NCBI GenBank assembly: GCA_002890675.1
Contig: PEFW01000025.1
Coordinates: 1-40,511 of the forward strand
Origin: Candidatus Methylaffinis lahnbergensis
GTDB taxonomy: Bacteria; Pseudomonadota; Alphaproteobacteria; Rhizobiales; Beijerinckiaceae
Reading direction: 5' to 3'
Length of the DNA: 40,511 nucleotides
Each line of letters opens with the position of its first letter. The stretch's first letter is position 1. A model generated the notes under the pieces. It did not search any database. It saw only the letters and a program-made list of their open reading frames with translations, and had not been told where the DNA came from. The position numbers were made by a program, and so were the translations under genes. Positions 8,297 through 16,316 of the stretch are shown piece by piece.

Positions 8297-9250
8297 ATGG
8301 CGGGGATTTTTGGCCGCTGGCGTGGCCAGGGGAGCGGGCAAGGCGCCGGCGAAGCCGCAAACGAGGCCAAGCCGCAAGATGCGGCCGGGACGGTTGTGAG
8401 GGATGCCACCACGGCGAGCTTTGGCGCCGAGGTCATCACGGACTCGGCGCGTCAGCCGGTACTGGTGGACTTTTGGGCGCCCTGGTGTGAACCCTGCAAG
8501 CAGCTCGCGCCGTTTCTCGAAAAAATAGTCAAGGCGGCGGGCGGCAGGGTCAAGCTCGTCAGGATGAATATCGACGATCATCCGGAAATTCCAGGCCGGC
8601 TGGGGGTTCGTTCCATCCCCGCCGTCATCGCCTTTCAGCGCGGTCAGCCGGTCGACGGTTTCATGGGCGCCTTGCCGGAAAGAGATCTCAAGGGCTTCGT
8701 CGAGCGGCTTGCCGGCCCGCTCGACGACGTTGCCGATCGCCTGGCCAAAGCAGACGACTTGCTCGCCGCCGGGAACGCCGGAGGAGCGGCGGAACTCTAC
8801 GCCGCGATTATGGCCGAAAACCCCGGCGACCCCGCCGCCGTGGCCGGATTGGCGAAGCTGCTTATCGCCGCAGGCGAACTCGAAAGCGCCAGGACCGTTC
8901 TCGCCTCGATTGCCGCGAACGGCGAGCGCGACAATGCGATCATTGCCGCCAGAGCGGCGCTCGACCTCGCCGGACAAGCGGCCGTCGTCGGCGATGCTTC
9001 CGAGCTTATGCGAAAAATCGCGGCCAAACCCGCCGACCATCAGGCCCGTTTCGATTTCGCCATCCTCCTCAATGCCCAGAACCGGCGCGAGGAGGCGGCC
9101 GCCGAGCTCATTGAAATCATCAATCGCGACCGGGCCTGGAACGACGATGGCGCGCGTAAGCAATTGCTGCAATTTTTCGATGCCTGGGGAGCTGTCGATC
9201 CCGCGACGATTAGGGCGCGGCGAAAACTCTCCGCGTTACTTTTTTCTTGA
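8297..9250 (+). CDS. Thioredoxin-TPR co-chaperone, CnoX/YbbN-like
   Basis: The protein of about 317 residues starts at ATG 8297 after AAGGAGAG. Residues about 35-145 form a thioredoxin domain with the active site FWAPWCEPCKQLAPF (CEPC rather than the usual CGPC). The C-terminal half, from DDVADRLAKADDLLAAGNAG onward, is a helical TPR-like region (AELYAAIMAENPGDPAAVAG; FAILLNAQNRREEAAAELIE). This two-domain layout is that of CnoX/YbbN, which protects chaperone substrates during oxidative (hypochlorous acid) stress and hands them to GroEL or DnaK in the cytoplasm. In E. coli CnoX lacks a full CXXC, whereas alphaproteobacterial members keep it, as here, so reductase activity is plausible. Confidence 0.85.
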   Translation: MAGIFGRWRGQGSGQGAGEAANEAKPQDAAGTVVRDATTASFGAEVITDSARQPVLVDFWAPWCEPCKQLAPFLEKIVKAAGGRVKLVRMNIDDHPEIPGRLGVRSIPAVIAFQRGQPVDGFMGALPERDLKGFVERLAGPLDDVADRLAKADDLLAAGNAGGAAELYAAIMAENPGDPAAVAGLAKLLIAAGELESARTVLASIAANGERDNAIIAARAALDLAGQAAVVGDASELMRKIAAKPADHQARFDFAILLNAQNRREEAAAELIEIINRDRAWNDDGARKQLLQFFDAWGAVDPATIRARRKLSALLFS

Positions 9251-9303
9251 AGGCCGGGGAAACTCGCGCCCCTGCTCCTTGCATTGCCGCTTCGCGAAAC
9301 CTT

Positions 9304-9360
9304 TGGCGGGGACGACGGGAGTCGAACCCGCATGACCGAAGGCCGAGGGATTCTAAGTCC
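9304..9360 (-). pseudogene. 3' half of a tRNA-Leu(UAG), truncated
   Basis: Read on the minus strand from 9360, the sequence begins GGACTTAGAATCC (anticodon loop CTTAGAA, anticodon TAG). It then has a class II variable arm (CTCGGCCTTCGGTCATGC), the T arm GCGGGTTCGACTCCCGT, the acceptor strand CGTCCCC, discriminator G and an encoded CCA. The 5' half (acceptor, D arm with GGTAGACGC) is absent: the bases upstream of the anticodon arm instead belong to a TPR gene fragment. Such 3' halves are what site-specific integrases leave at one end of an inserted element, so this is a candidate attachment-site relic. Confidence 0.75.
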
Positions 9361-9505
9361 GGCTGTGCCGGTACACAGTCGCGAGCTTGGAATAGCTCAC
9401 CGAGAGATCGCGCTGCCAGCCCGCATTGCCGAGGTCGGATTTCGCGAGGCGCTCGGCAATGGCGAGGTCGGCCTCATAGGATTTCAGTGCGCCCGCGAGA
9501 TCGCC
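9361..9505 (-). pseudogene. Fragment of a TPR-repeat protein gene
   Basis: On the minus strand this stretch encodes GDLAGALKSYEADLAIAERL followed by AKSDLGNAGWQRDLSVSYSK, then LATVYR. That is one unit of the near-identical repeats found in large alphaproteobacterial TPR proteins. There is no start and no further repeat. It is fused directly to the truncated tRNA-Leu on one side and to a glcF fragment in the opposite orientation on the other, so it is debris from recombination. Confidence 0.6.
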
Positions 9506-9709
9506 TTGCGGCTGCGCGACCGCAAGATTGCGAATATCGTGCAAACCTCGCCCGATCTCGCCGCCACCGGCAACATCGGCTGCATCGCGCAGATCGCGAG
9601 CGGCACATCGATCCAGGTGCTCCATACTATCGAACTTCTCGACTTCGCGCACGGCGGGCCAAGGCCGGATGGCCTCGCGACGTCATTTTTGCTCTGTCCC
9701 TATTCTTGA
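9506..9709 (+). pseudogene. C-terminal fragment of glycolate oxidase iron-sulfur subunit (glcF)
   Basis: The plus-strand frame encodes LRLRDRKIANIVQTSPDLAA, then TGNIGCIAQIASGTSIQVLH and TIELLDFAHGGPRPDGLA. This is the characteristic C-terminus of GlcF, the Fe-S subunit of glycolate dehydrogenase, including the conserved GNIGCIAQI and HTIELLD motifs. Everything N-terminal (the ferredoxin-like 4Fe-4S domain and most CCG repeats) is missing, and the last residues diverge before the stop at 9709. It is a remnant, not a functional gene. Confidence 0.7.
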
Positions 9710-9761
9710 CTAACGTGACAATACTCAATAGCATCCATCCAACTCCAGTGGAAAAGGGTCG

Positions 9762-10151
9762 ATGCGCCAGTTGCCTCAGGCTCTTGGATTGGCTGCCGTG
9801 CTGTTGCTCGCTTCAATGCACGAAGCGTCGGCCTTCAGTGCACGCTTCTCATGGTCGGGGATCAAAGCTTGCGGTAGAACTTCGCCTGCCTTCACGATCG
9901 ACGATGCGCCAAAGGAAACAGAAAGCCTGCGCTTCATGATGAACGATAAGGACGCGCCAAACTTTCGGCACGGCGGCAGCACCATTCCTTACAACGGCAG
10001 CGGACGCGTGCCGGAGGGTGCTATCGATTACATAGGGCCTTGCCCGCCTGCTGGTGCGATTCATCGCTACGTCTGGACGATCGAGGCTTTAGACAAGAGG
10101 GGCAAGAACGTCGCGCGCGCTGCCGCCGAAGGCCGCTTCCCGGTGCGTTGA
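9762..10151 (+). CDS. YbhB/YbcL-type PEBP (Raf-kinase-inhibitor-like) protein, secreted
   Basis: The 129-residue protein has a clear signal peptide (MRQLPQALGLAAVLLLASMH, cleavage near ASA-FS). The mature part begins FSARFSWSGIKACGRTSPAF and carries the PEBP signatures TSPAF, LRFMMNDKDAPNFRHGG (the DPDAP-type anion pocket, here DKDAP) and GPCPPAGAIHRYVWTIEALD (the GPxPPxGxHRY motif). PEBP-like proteins bind phosphorylated or lipid ligands; bacterial roles are poorly defined. It should be periplasmic. At about 105 mature residues it is shorter than usual (150-180). It is the first intact gene after the tRNA/glcF debris and is co-directional with the radical SAM gene. Confidence 0.8.
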   Translation: MRQLPQALGLAAVLLLASMHEASAFSARFSWSGIKACGRTSPAFTIDDAPKETESLRFMMNDKDAPNFRHGGSTIPYNGSGRVPEGAIDYIGPCPPAGAIHRYVWTIEALDKRGKNVARAAAEGRFPVR

Positions 10152-10229
10152 GCGCGCATTGCCTTGGGCGACGTACGGCGGTTCTGCTAGGTTTTGGATT
10201 TATCGGTCGAGGAAAAAATTTGCGGATAT

Positions 10230-11810
10230 ATGAACATGGTCGATATCGTACTGATCAATCCGCGTTTCGAGACGAGCTATTGGGGTATGGAGCACGCCCT
10301 CCGCCTATTTGCCAAGTTTGGCAAGCGCGCGAATATGCCGGTTTCAGCGCTGCCCTTGCTTGCGGCTCTGACGCCCGCGGAGCACAAAATCACTTTAATC
10401 GACGAGAATGTCGAAGATATCGATTTTGCTCTTTGTGCCAAGGCCGACATCGTCGGCATTACGGGAATGACGGTGCAGCGATTCCGTATGACCGAAATAC
10501 TCAAGGAATTGAAAGAGCGGGGCTGCTTCACGGTCATCGGCGGTCCGTGGGTCAGCGTCCAGGAAGATTATTTCGGCGCGTTAGCCAATGTCATATTCGT
10601 GGGGGAAGCCGAAGAGACCTGGCCGCAATTTCTTGCCGATTGGACCGAACGTAAACATGCTAAGCGCTACGAGCAGGCGGAGCGCACCGACATGAGCAAA
10701 GTGCCGCCGCCTCGCTACGACCTTTTGAAGATGAACCATTATGTCGTGGCTCCGGTGCAGTTCTCGCGCGGCTGCCCATTCACCTGCGAGTTTTGCGACA
10801 TCATTGTAACCTTCGGCCGTCGTCCGCGCCTCAAGACGACACCCCAGATTATTGCCGAACTGGAGACGCTTCGCCGTTTAGGCGGGGTCGACGCCGTCTT
10901 CATCGTTGATGACAATCTGATCGGCAATAAGAAGGCGATAAAACACATTCTCCGCGAAGTCATCGCCTGGCAGAAGGCGCATGATTATCCGGTGACCTTT
11001 TTTGCGGAGGCTTCGCTCGATCTGGCAGACGATGAAGAACTCCTGGTCCTCATGGACGAGGCAAATATCCGTTCGATCTTTGTCGGCGTTGAAACGCCCA
11101 ACGAGGAATCGTTGCGTGAAACGCGTAAGTTGCAAAACCTACGCGGTAAGGAGCGTAGCATGGTAGAAAAGGTGCACGCCATCCTGGCCCACGGGATCGA
11201 GGTCTGGGGTGGGATGATCGTCGGTTTCGACCATGACGGCTCGGACATTTTCGATCGGCAGATCCGTTTCGTCGAGCAGGCCCGAGTGATCCATACCTCG
11301 GTCGGCATGCTCTCCGCGATCCCCAAGACACCACTTTATGACAGGCTTGCCGGTGAGAATCGGCTCGATCCCGCCGATCGGACGCCGTACGGAACGAACG
11401 TCATTCCCCTTGGTATGGGCCGCGACGCGTTGCGGGAAGGATATTTGCGGGTGCTGCATGCACTTTATGATCCAAAAGCCTATTTCGCCCGAGTGGATTC
11501 ACTCTTTCTCGACGGCGGTCTGAGTTCCAGCGCCGCCCGTGACGCCTACTTGCGCAGCCGGCCATTCCGCCGGTTCATTCTCTATGCGCACGCGATGATT
11601 TACGCAGGCTTCGTCTACTTCAAGCTGCAAACCGCCGTCGAGGCAGCCGATCTTCGTCACCACTATCGGCGCGCCTTCTTCAACGTGGTGCGGCGGCGTC
11701 CCGACCCGTTTGTTCTGCAAGCCTATGCGTTGAAGGCTGTCATGCATTATCATTATCACACGCTCATCGCGACCATCGATGCCGATGGACATTTGCTGAA
11801 TATGTTCTGA
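10230..11810 (+). CDS. B12-binding radical SAM protein (DUF4070-type C-terminus)
   Basis: The protein has about 526 residues. The N-terminal 120 residues are a cobalamin-binding Rossmann domain (MVDIVLINPRFETSYWGMEH; HKITLIDENVEDIDFALCAK). The radical SAM core follows with the [4Fe-4S] motif RGCPFTCEFCDI (CX3CX2C), VFIVDDNLIGNKK and GVETPNEESLRETRKLQN; the C-terminal region resembles DUF4070, ending HYHYHTLIATIDADGHLLNM. Proteins of this plan include hopanoid methylases (HpnP) and many uncharacterised methyltransferases or cyclases. The substrate cannot be deduced from the neighbours. Start choice is uncertain: ATG 10230 or ATG 10236; the frame is open from a TTG at 10194. Confidence 0.85.
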   Translation: MNMVDIVLINPRFETSYWGMEHALRLFAKFGKRANMPVSALPLLAALTPAEHKITLIDENVEDIDFALCAKADIVGITGMTVQRFRMTEILKELKERGCFTVIGGPWVSVQEDYFGALANVIFVGEAEETWPQFLADWTERKHAKRYEQAERTDMSKVPPPRYDLLKMNHYVVAPVQFSRGCPFTCEFCDIIVTFGRRPRLKTTPQIIAELETLRRLGGVDAVFIVDDNLIGNKKAIKHILREVIAWQKAHDYPVTFFAEASLDLADDEELLVLMDEANIRSIFVGVETPNEESLRETRKLQNLRGKERSMVEKVHAILAHGIEVWGGMIVGFDHDGSDIFDRQIRFVEQARVIHTSVGMLSAIPKTPLYDRLAGENRLDPADRTPYGTNVIPLGMGRDALREGYLRVLHALYDPKAYFARVDSLFLDGGLSSSAARDAYLRSRPFRRFILYAHAMIYAGFVYFKLQTAVEAADLRHHYRRAFFNVVRRRPDPFVLQAYALKAVMHYHYHTLIATIDADGHLLNMF

Positions 11811-11830
11811 TGCTGACCCTCTCGCTTTCA

Positions 11831-12826
11831 TTAGCGCCGGAGCGTCAATTGCTTGTCGGGGAACTGCGCTGGATCAAGTTCGTGGAAATCATTGACCCTG
11901 AGGAGACCGTCGATCACAAGATCGATCATAGGATACGAAACGCCCCTTGGGTAGCGATCGCCACGATCGACGGAAATGACCGTCTTAAGCATCGGCCAAA
12001 GCGAAGCAACGTAGCTCATTGGCAGTGCACTTGGATCGCTATTTTGTAGACTCGCGCAAATGAGCCCGCATAGCGCGCCAGTCTCGTCGACAACCATCCC
12101 GCCGCTCATGCCTGAATCGAAGCGCGCTTCAACTTCAAAGCATGGAAATGATAGCATTACAGCGTCTCGCTGCGAATGATATATTTGTCTGACTGTTCCG
12201 ATCGATGTCGTAGGGCGATCATTCAGTTCTATGTGATGCGTCCCGTCGTCACCTTCGGTAACGTTGATTTTTGATTCGCGGTAACCGAAAGCAATAACTT
12301 TTTGTCCTACCGGAGGCGGTAGAACACGCAGGGATAACTGCCTCCATTCGATTTTTTCGTCGGGCAAAGTGGCTCGATCTAGGCCAAGGTGCAGAACGAC
12401 AATATCGGTTGCGCAAACCCACGCCGTGCAGACTCTCCAGATACGATATTTCGGCCCTGGAAGCACCTGATAGAGCTTCAATTCGTAGCCGTCGATCTCC
12501 ATCTGCATGCCTGCCTTTTGCTTCGCTCCATACGTCCGAACAACATAATCCAGTACGTGGCGCGCCGTGATAGCGACGTGCCCGGCGATGAGAGTCGCTG
12601 TTCCGACGACATAGAGCTGCCACCCGCTGAATTCGACCACAACGCGGAGAGCTATCTCAGATATTGGTGAGTCGGGTCTTTCGTCACGAAATGCCGGTGT
12701 TGGCGGGAGATTATGAACCATTGGCACGGTACTATTCCTCGGCTTAGCCCCAATTACGCGCTTGGCGGCGCTCGCAATTCTTCGTTTGCGCATCATTTCG
12801 AATCGATAAAAGCGCGCTTTCGTCAT
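11831..12826 (-). CDS. Trypsin-like serine protease domain protein
   Basis: The 331-residue protein has a chymotrypsin-fold core. The His loop is GTATLIAGHVAITARHVLDY (catalytic His in TARHV), the Asp is in CATDIVVLHLGLDRA and the Ser in FDSGMSGGMVVDETGALCGL (GMSGG), so the catalytic triad is complete. No signal peptide or PDZ domain is seen, and the basic N-terminus (MTKARFYRFEMMRKRRIASA) suggests a cytoplasmic protein, unlike Deg proteases. About 60 C-terminal residues follow the core. Cytoplasmic trypsin-like domains of this kind occur in accessory regions and sometimes in immunity systems, but nothing here ties it to one. It is convergent with the radical SAM gene; ends are 20 bp apart. 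A start at ATG 12718 is possible. Confidence 0.75.
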   Translation of the reverse strand: MTKARFYRFEMMRKRRIASAAKRVIGAKPRNSTVPMVHNLPPTPAFRDERPDSPISEIALRVVVEFSGWQLYVVGTATLIAGHVAITARHVLDYVVRTYGAKQKAGMQMEIDGYELKLYQVLPGPKYRIWRVCTAWVCATDIVVLHLGLDRATLPDEKIEWRQLSLRVLPPPVGQKVIAFGYRESKINVTEGDDGTHHIELNDRPTTSIGTVRQIYHSQRDAVMLSFPCFEVEARFDSGMSGGMVVDETGALCGLICASLQNSDPSALPMSYVASLWPMLKTVISVDRGDRYPRGVSYPMIDLVIDGLLRVNDFHELDPAQFPDKQLTLRR

Positions 12827-13432
12827 ACCTTGTTGTCAGATTTCGCCATTCAACCCGTGGGCCAAGCATTATCGGCGAGGCGGACTCGATTCTGTCAAGG
12901 ACGACGCCACGATCGCCTACCGTTTCGTCGGACCGATCGGCGAGGAGAGTTATCGGGAAGTGATTTTGCCCGAGATCGAGAAAGCGCCACGGTGACTTAT
13001 TCCCTTTCAGAATTTCGCCCGGTATGAGGCCCAGCCAATTCAGAACCCAAAACTGCGCCGTCATGCCGCTTGCAGCGCCAGCTCGGTCTGTTTGTAGCCT
13101 TCGTTCGCACGCGGCTCGATTGTCTCGGGCGAAAAATCGCTGGCCCCAAAGCCCGAAACCTCTTCGCCGCCTTCTCAGCATGAGGAATGAGGTCCTTTAC
13201 TGGATCGCCTGTTCAAGCGGAACATTCGTAAACCCGCTTGCCGCGGTCCGGCCCCGCCAGCAACACGGGTTCGATCATGCGGATGACCGCTTGAACCGCG
13301 CGGGCGCAACGCCCGGGGTTCGAAGGGGCTTCAAATTCCGTCAATTCGAAACCAACGAGTTCACTTGCGCGGACGAGCTCGCGCACCAACGCGCGCAGCG
13401 CCGCCGGGTGCCGGGTGTAAGAATAAATCGAA
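12827..13432. other. Region of unassigned coding remnants
   Basis: No intact gene is seen, but several short stretches look protein-like. On plus, 12852-12995 encodes NPWAKHYRRGGLDSVKDDAT and continues IAYRFVGPIGEESYREVILP before a stop. On minus, 13061 to about 13175 encodes VSGFGASDFSPETIEPRANE and then GYKQTELALQAA before a stop. On minus, 13213-13425 is a possible arginase-family tail (separate entry). The mixture suggests a recombination scar between the accessory stretch and the arginine block. Confidence 0.4.
13213..13425 (-). pseudogene. Possible C-terminal fragment of an arginase/agmatinase-family gene
   Basis: The minus-strand frame reads YTRHPAALRALVRELVRASE, LVGFELTEFEAPSNPGR, ARAVQAVIRMIEPVLLAG, then a stop. 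The pattern of a helix, a strand with VGFELTEFEAP and a terminal helix resembles the end of ureohydrolase-family proteins. Identity is weak and based on memory of the family. It directly follows the arginine dihydrolase stop in a different frame, so it may be the relic of an ancestral arginase in the same pathway. Confidence 0.3.
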
Positions 13433-14326
13433 TCAATCCACTAGCCCCCAACTTTCCTTCAATTTAAGTGTCAGGCACTTGGCGCCCCCGCCCGCGCGCA
13501 TGAATTCGGACAGAGGCACGATGACAGGCGTAAAGCCGGCGGCGCGCAGTTTTTCCTGCAATTCTTCCGATGCGCCGTTGAGAAAAACATGCCCGCCAAG
13601 ATCGACGGCGTTGCAGGCATATTGCGCGGCATCTTCCTTGGCGACGGCGACCCGTTTTTCCGGCGCGACGCTGGCGGCGATCTTCGCCCGGCTGGCGGTA
13701 TCGAAAGCCTCGGGATAATAGATGAGATAGCCACCTTCGAGCGGGCAAAAACAAGTGTCGAGATGGTAAAAGCGCGGATCGACAAGCCGCAGACCGATGA
13801 CGGGGCGTTTGAAAATGCGTTCGTGCGCAGCGGGCGCAGTTTCATCGGACCGGAAGCCAAATCCGCACCAGATGAGAGGCTGGCCGCGATCGAGCAAGGC
13901 ATCGCCGGCACCTTCGAAAAAAATATCCTCCGGCCACGGCGCCAGCGGAAAACCATTGTGCTCGAACCATTGCCAGAAGAAGGGCTCCTCGCCTTGTCGC
14001 GCCGAATAGCGAAAACGGCTCGCGACCGCCACGTTGCCCAGCACCATGCCGGCATTGGCGGTAAACACCATGTCCGGCAAATTCGGTTGCGGCTCGATCA
14101 GCGTGATTTCCGCGTGAGCGGCCAGCCCATCTCTGAGATTATTCCATTGCCTGACCGCGAGAGCATGATTGATGCGGCCGCGATTGCCGAGCATCCACGG
14201 ATTGATGACGTAGTTCACGCCAAAATGATCCGGCGCGCACATCAAAATTTTTTGTCTGGAATTGGGCGCGGTGACGGCTCCGGGATCATTTTGAGCCACC
14301 GGCGCGTTTGCGACATGAATGTTCAT
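13433..14326 (-). CDS. Arginine dihydrolase-like amidinohydrolase (ArgZ/DDAH superfamily)
   Basis: The 297-residue protein of the guanidino-group-modifying superfamily closely resembles the catalytic module of cyanobacterial ArgZ/AgrE, which converts arginine to ornithine, two ammonia and CO2. Landmarks are MCAPDHFGVNYVINPWMLGN (Asn42), PDMVFTANAG (Asn91), RFYHLDTCFCPLEGGYLIYY (His188) and FMRAGGGAKCLTLKL (nucleophile Cys283). From memory these align with N22, N71, H168 and C264 of Synechocystis ArgZ; the Asn at 91 separates dihydrolases from deiminases. It overlaps the upstream rocD by 4 bp, and ornithine aminotransferase would consume the product, which supports arginine catabolism. The alternative is dimethylarginine dimethylaminohydrolase. 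The C-terminal ornithine cyclodeaminase-like domain of AgrE is absent. Confidence 0.8.
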   Translation of the reverse strand: MNIHVANAPVAQNDPGAVTAPNSRQKILMCAPDHFGVNYVINPWMLGNRGRINHALAVRQWNNLRDGLAAHAEITLIEPQPNLPDMVFTANAGMVLGNVAVASRFRYSARQGEEPFFWQWFEHNGFPLAPWPEDIFFEGAGDALLDRGQPLIWCGFGFRSDETAPAAHERIFKRPVIGLRLVDPRFYHLDTCFCPLEGGYLIYYPEAFDTASRAKIAASVAPEKRVAVAKEDAAQYACNAVDLGGHVFLNGASEELQEKLRAAGFTPVIVPLSEFMRAGGGAKCLTLKLKESWGLVD

Positions 14327-15609
14327 GCTACGCTCCTCTCGGCATGGGGCGTCGCTGTTTCCTCAAGCGCGTCATGGAAGACCTCGACCGCGGCCAACAG
14401 ATCGGCCTCCTCGATAATCAGGGGCGGCGCGAAGCGAATGACGGTTTCATGCGTCTCCTTGGTGAGAACTCCGCGCCGCAGCATGGCGAGACACACATCC
14501 TTTGCGTTGGCGCGCGCGGGATCGAGTTCGACTCCCGCCCAAAGCCCTTTGCCGCGCACCTCGACGATGGCGGGATGGTCGATGCCGGCAAGCGCGGCGA
14601 GCAAGGTTTTCCCCAGGACGCGGCTCCGCAAGGCGAGATCCTCGTCTTGGAGAACGTGGATCGCCTCGCGCGCGACCGCCGCGGCAAGCGGATTCCCGCC
14701 AAAGGTAGAGCCATGGCTACCGGGATCGAAGACGTCCATGACGGCGCGCCGCGCGACAAACGCGGAGACGGGCATCAGGCCGCCGCCGAGCGCCTTGCCA
14801 ACGATGAGACCGTCGGGCTTGGCGTTCTCGTGTTCAAAACAGAAGTTTCGCCCGGTGCGCCCGAAGCCCGACTGGACCTCGTCGAAAATCAACAATATGC
14901 CGTGCCGGTCGCAGATCCTCCGGAGACTTGCCAGATATCCCCGGGGCGGTACGACAATGCCCGCCTCGCCCTGAATGGGCTCGATGAGAACGGCGGCCGT
15001 GAACGGCGAGATCGCCGCGTCAAGCGTCCCCGCGTCGCCGAATGGCACCGTGACAAACCCGGGCGCGAAAGGCCCAAAACCGCGCCGGTAGGAGGGTTCG
15101 CTGGAAAAGCCTATGATCGACGTCGTCCGGCCATGGAAATTCCCCGAGGCGACAATAATATCCGCTTTGCCGGCGGGAATCGAAAGCCGGTCATAACCAT
15201 AACGGCGCGCGGCCTTGATCGCGGTCTCGACCGCTTCCGCGCCGGTGTTCATCGGCAGGCACGCATCGAGCCCGGCGAGACCCGAGAGTTCCTCGCAAAG
15301 CGGCCCGAGATTATCCGAATGATAGGCACGGGAGACGACATCCAAACGTTCGAGCTGACGTTTCATGGCGTGGACGAGACGCGGATGCAAATGGCCGAAA
15401 CTCGCCGCCGAATAGGCGCTCATCATATCGATGTAGCGCTTGCCGCCGGTATCGAAGAGATGCGCGCCTGCGCCCCTCGCCAAGACTACCGGAAGCGGCG
15501 CGTAATTTTTCGCGCCAAAGCGGGCTTCCCGAGCGATGACGCTTTGCGGGGTTATGGCGGTAGGCGGGGACATTGCGGTTGGCAAGGAAATGGGGCTTTG
15601 CACGGACAT
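14323..15609 (-). CDS. rocD: Ornithine aminotransferase (ornithine-oxo-acid transaminase)
   Basis: A 428-residue class III PLP aminotransferase converting ornithine plus 2-oxoglutarate into glutamate-5-semialdehyde and glutamate. Signatures are YIDMMSAYSAASFGHLHPRL, CLPMNTGAEAVETAIKAARR (PLP phosphate loop), NFHGRTTSIIGFS, LLIFDEVQSGFGRTG (Asp binding the pyridine N) and GLIVGKALGGGLMPVSAF (Schiff-base Lys). The N-terminal 30 residues are a variable extension; a later start would still give a normal length. It forms a two-gene operon with the arginine dihydrolase (ATGA-type 4-bp overlap) and is divergent from an Lrp-type regulator, as in many alphaproteobacterial arginine catabolic loci. Confidence 0.9.
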   Translation of the reverse strand: MSVQSPISLPTAMSPPTAITPQSVIAREARFGAKNYAPLPVVLARGAGAHLFDTGGKRYIDMMSAYSAASFGHLHPRLVHAMKRQLERLDVVSRAYHSDNLGPLCEELSGLAGLDACLPMNTGAEAVETAIKAARRYGYDRLSIPAGKADIIVASGNFHGRTTSIIGFSSEPSYRRGFGPFAPGFVTVPFGDAGTLDAAISPFTAAVLIEPIQGEAGIVVPPRGYLASLRRICDRHGILLIFDEVQSGFGRTGRNFCFEHENAKPDGLIVGKALGGGLMPVSAFVARRAVMDVFDPGSHGSTFGGNPLAAAVAREAIHVLQDEDLALRSRVLGKTLLAALAGIDHPAIVEVRGKGLWAGVELDPARANAKDVCLAMLRRGVLTKETHETVIRFAPPLIIEEADLLAAVEVFHDALEETATPHAERSVA

Positions 15610-15815
15610 GGTGGCCTACTTTCGACACTTCCTCCCAAGAAGACTTATCGCACGGAAGACGGCGCTCTTGCCCCGGAACTTGGCCCGTTTTCGCGCAGAA
15701 TATCCGCGCCAAGTCCCCTTCCACGCGCAAAAATGCGCGGGCAGTTTTTTGCCATAGGCCGAACGCCGGATACCGTTCGAAACCCTCGAAAATTTAGGCG
15801 ACAAGCGAGAAGAAG
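15610..15815. promoter_or_regulatory. Divergent promoter region between rocD and the Lrp-type regulator
   Basis: The 206-bp gap separates divergently transcribed rocD and lrp-like genes and must hold both promoters. By analogy with Lrp/AsnC systems controlling rocD or arginase it is the likely operator for ornithine/arginine-responsive control. No unambiguous palindromic operator was recognised by eye. Confidence 0.45.
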
Positions 15816-16316
15816 ATGGCGCGCCGGCAGATGATCGACGAAATGGATTTCAAAATCATGAAGCGGCTGCAACTCGACGCGAGGATCAGCAATGTCCGCC
15901 TCGCCGAAGACGTGCATCTATCGCCGAGCGCCTGCCTGGAGCGGGTCAAAGCGCTCGAAAAGTATGGACTGATTAGGCGCTATGTCGCCGACTTCGATCT
16001 TACGAAAATCCGCGGCACGGTGATGCTGCTGGTCGAGGTTATCCTCGAAAACCACCGCGAAGCCGATTTCGAGCGTTTTCTGACGGCCATACGCAAACGC
16101 AACGAAGTTTTGGAATGCTACAAAATCGGCGGCCGGATCGACTATCTGATGCGGGTGCTTTGCCGCGATATCGACCATTACAGCGAGCTCAGCGACTTTA
16201 TGAGCCGTGGCGAACTGGGCGTCGAGAAATTCCACGGCCATGTCGTGCTCGCCATCGACAAGGCTTTTCAAGGCTATCCGCTTGAGCTTCTCATCGAGCC
16301 GCACGGGCGGGATTGA
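15816..16316 (+). CDS. Lrp/AsnC-family transcriptional regulator
   Basis: The 166-residue protein has the Lrp layout. An N-terminal helix-turn-helix (DEMDFKIMKRLQLDARISNV, then RLAEDVHLSPSACLERVKAL) is followed by the RAM/AsnC effector-binding domain ([40 protein letters not shown]). The start is ATG 15816 after AGAAGA. Divergent orientation from rocD-argZ suggests it senses ornithine or arginine and controls that operon, like PutR/ArgR-type Lrp members of Rhizobiales. The ligand is inferred from context only. Confidence 0.88.
   Translation: MARRQMIDEMDFKIMKRLQLDARISNVRLAEDVHLSPSACLERVKALEKYGLIRRYVADFDLTKIRGTVMLLVEVILENHREADFERFLTAIRKRNEVLECYKIGGRIDYLMRVLCRDIDHYSELSDFMSRGELGVEKFHGHVVLAIDKAFQGYPLELLIEPHGRD

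Noticed and set aside
13589..15834. Long plus-strand open frames opposite argZ and rocD
   Set aside because: These are GC-rich antisense shadows of well-supported genes on the minus strand; translations are Arg-rich and lack motifs.
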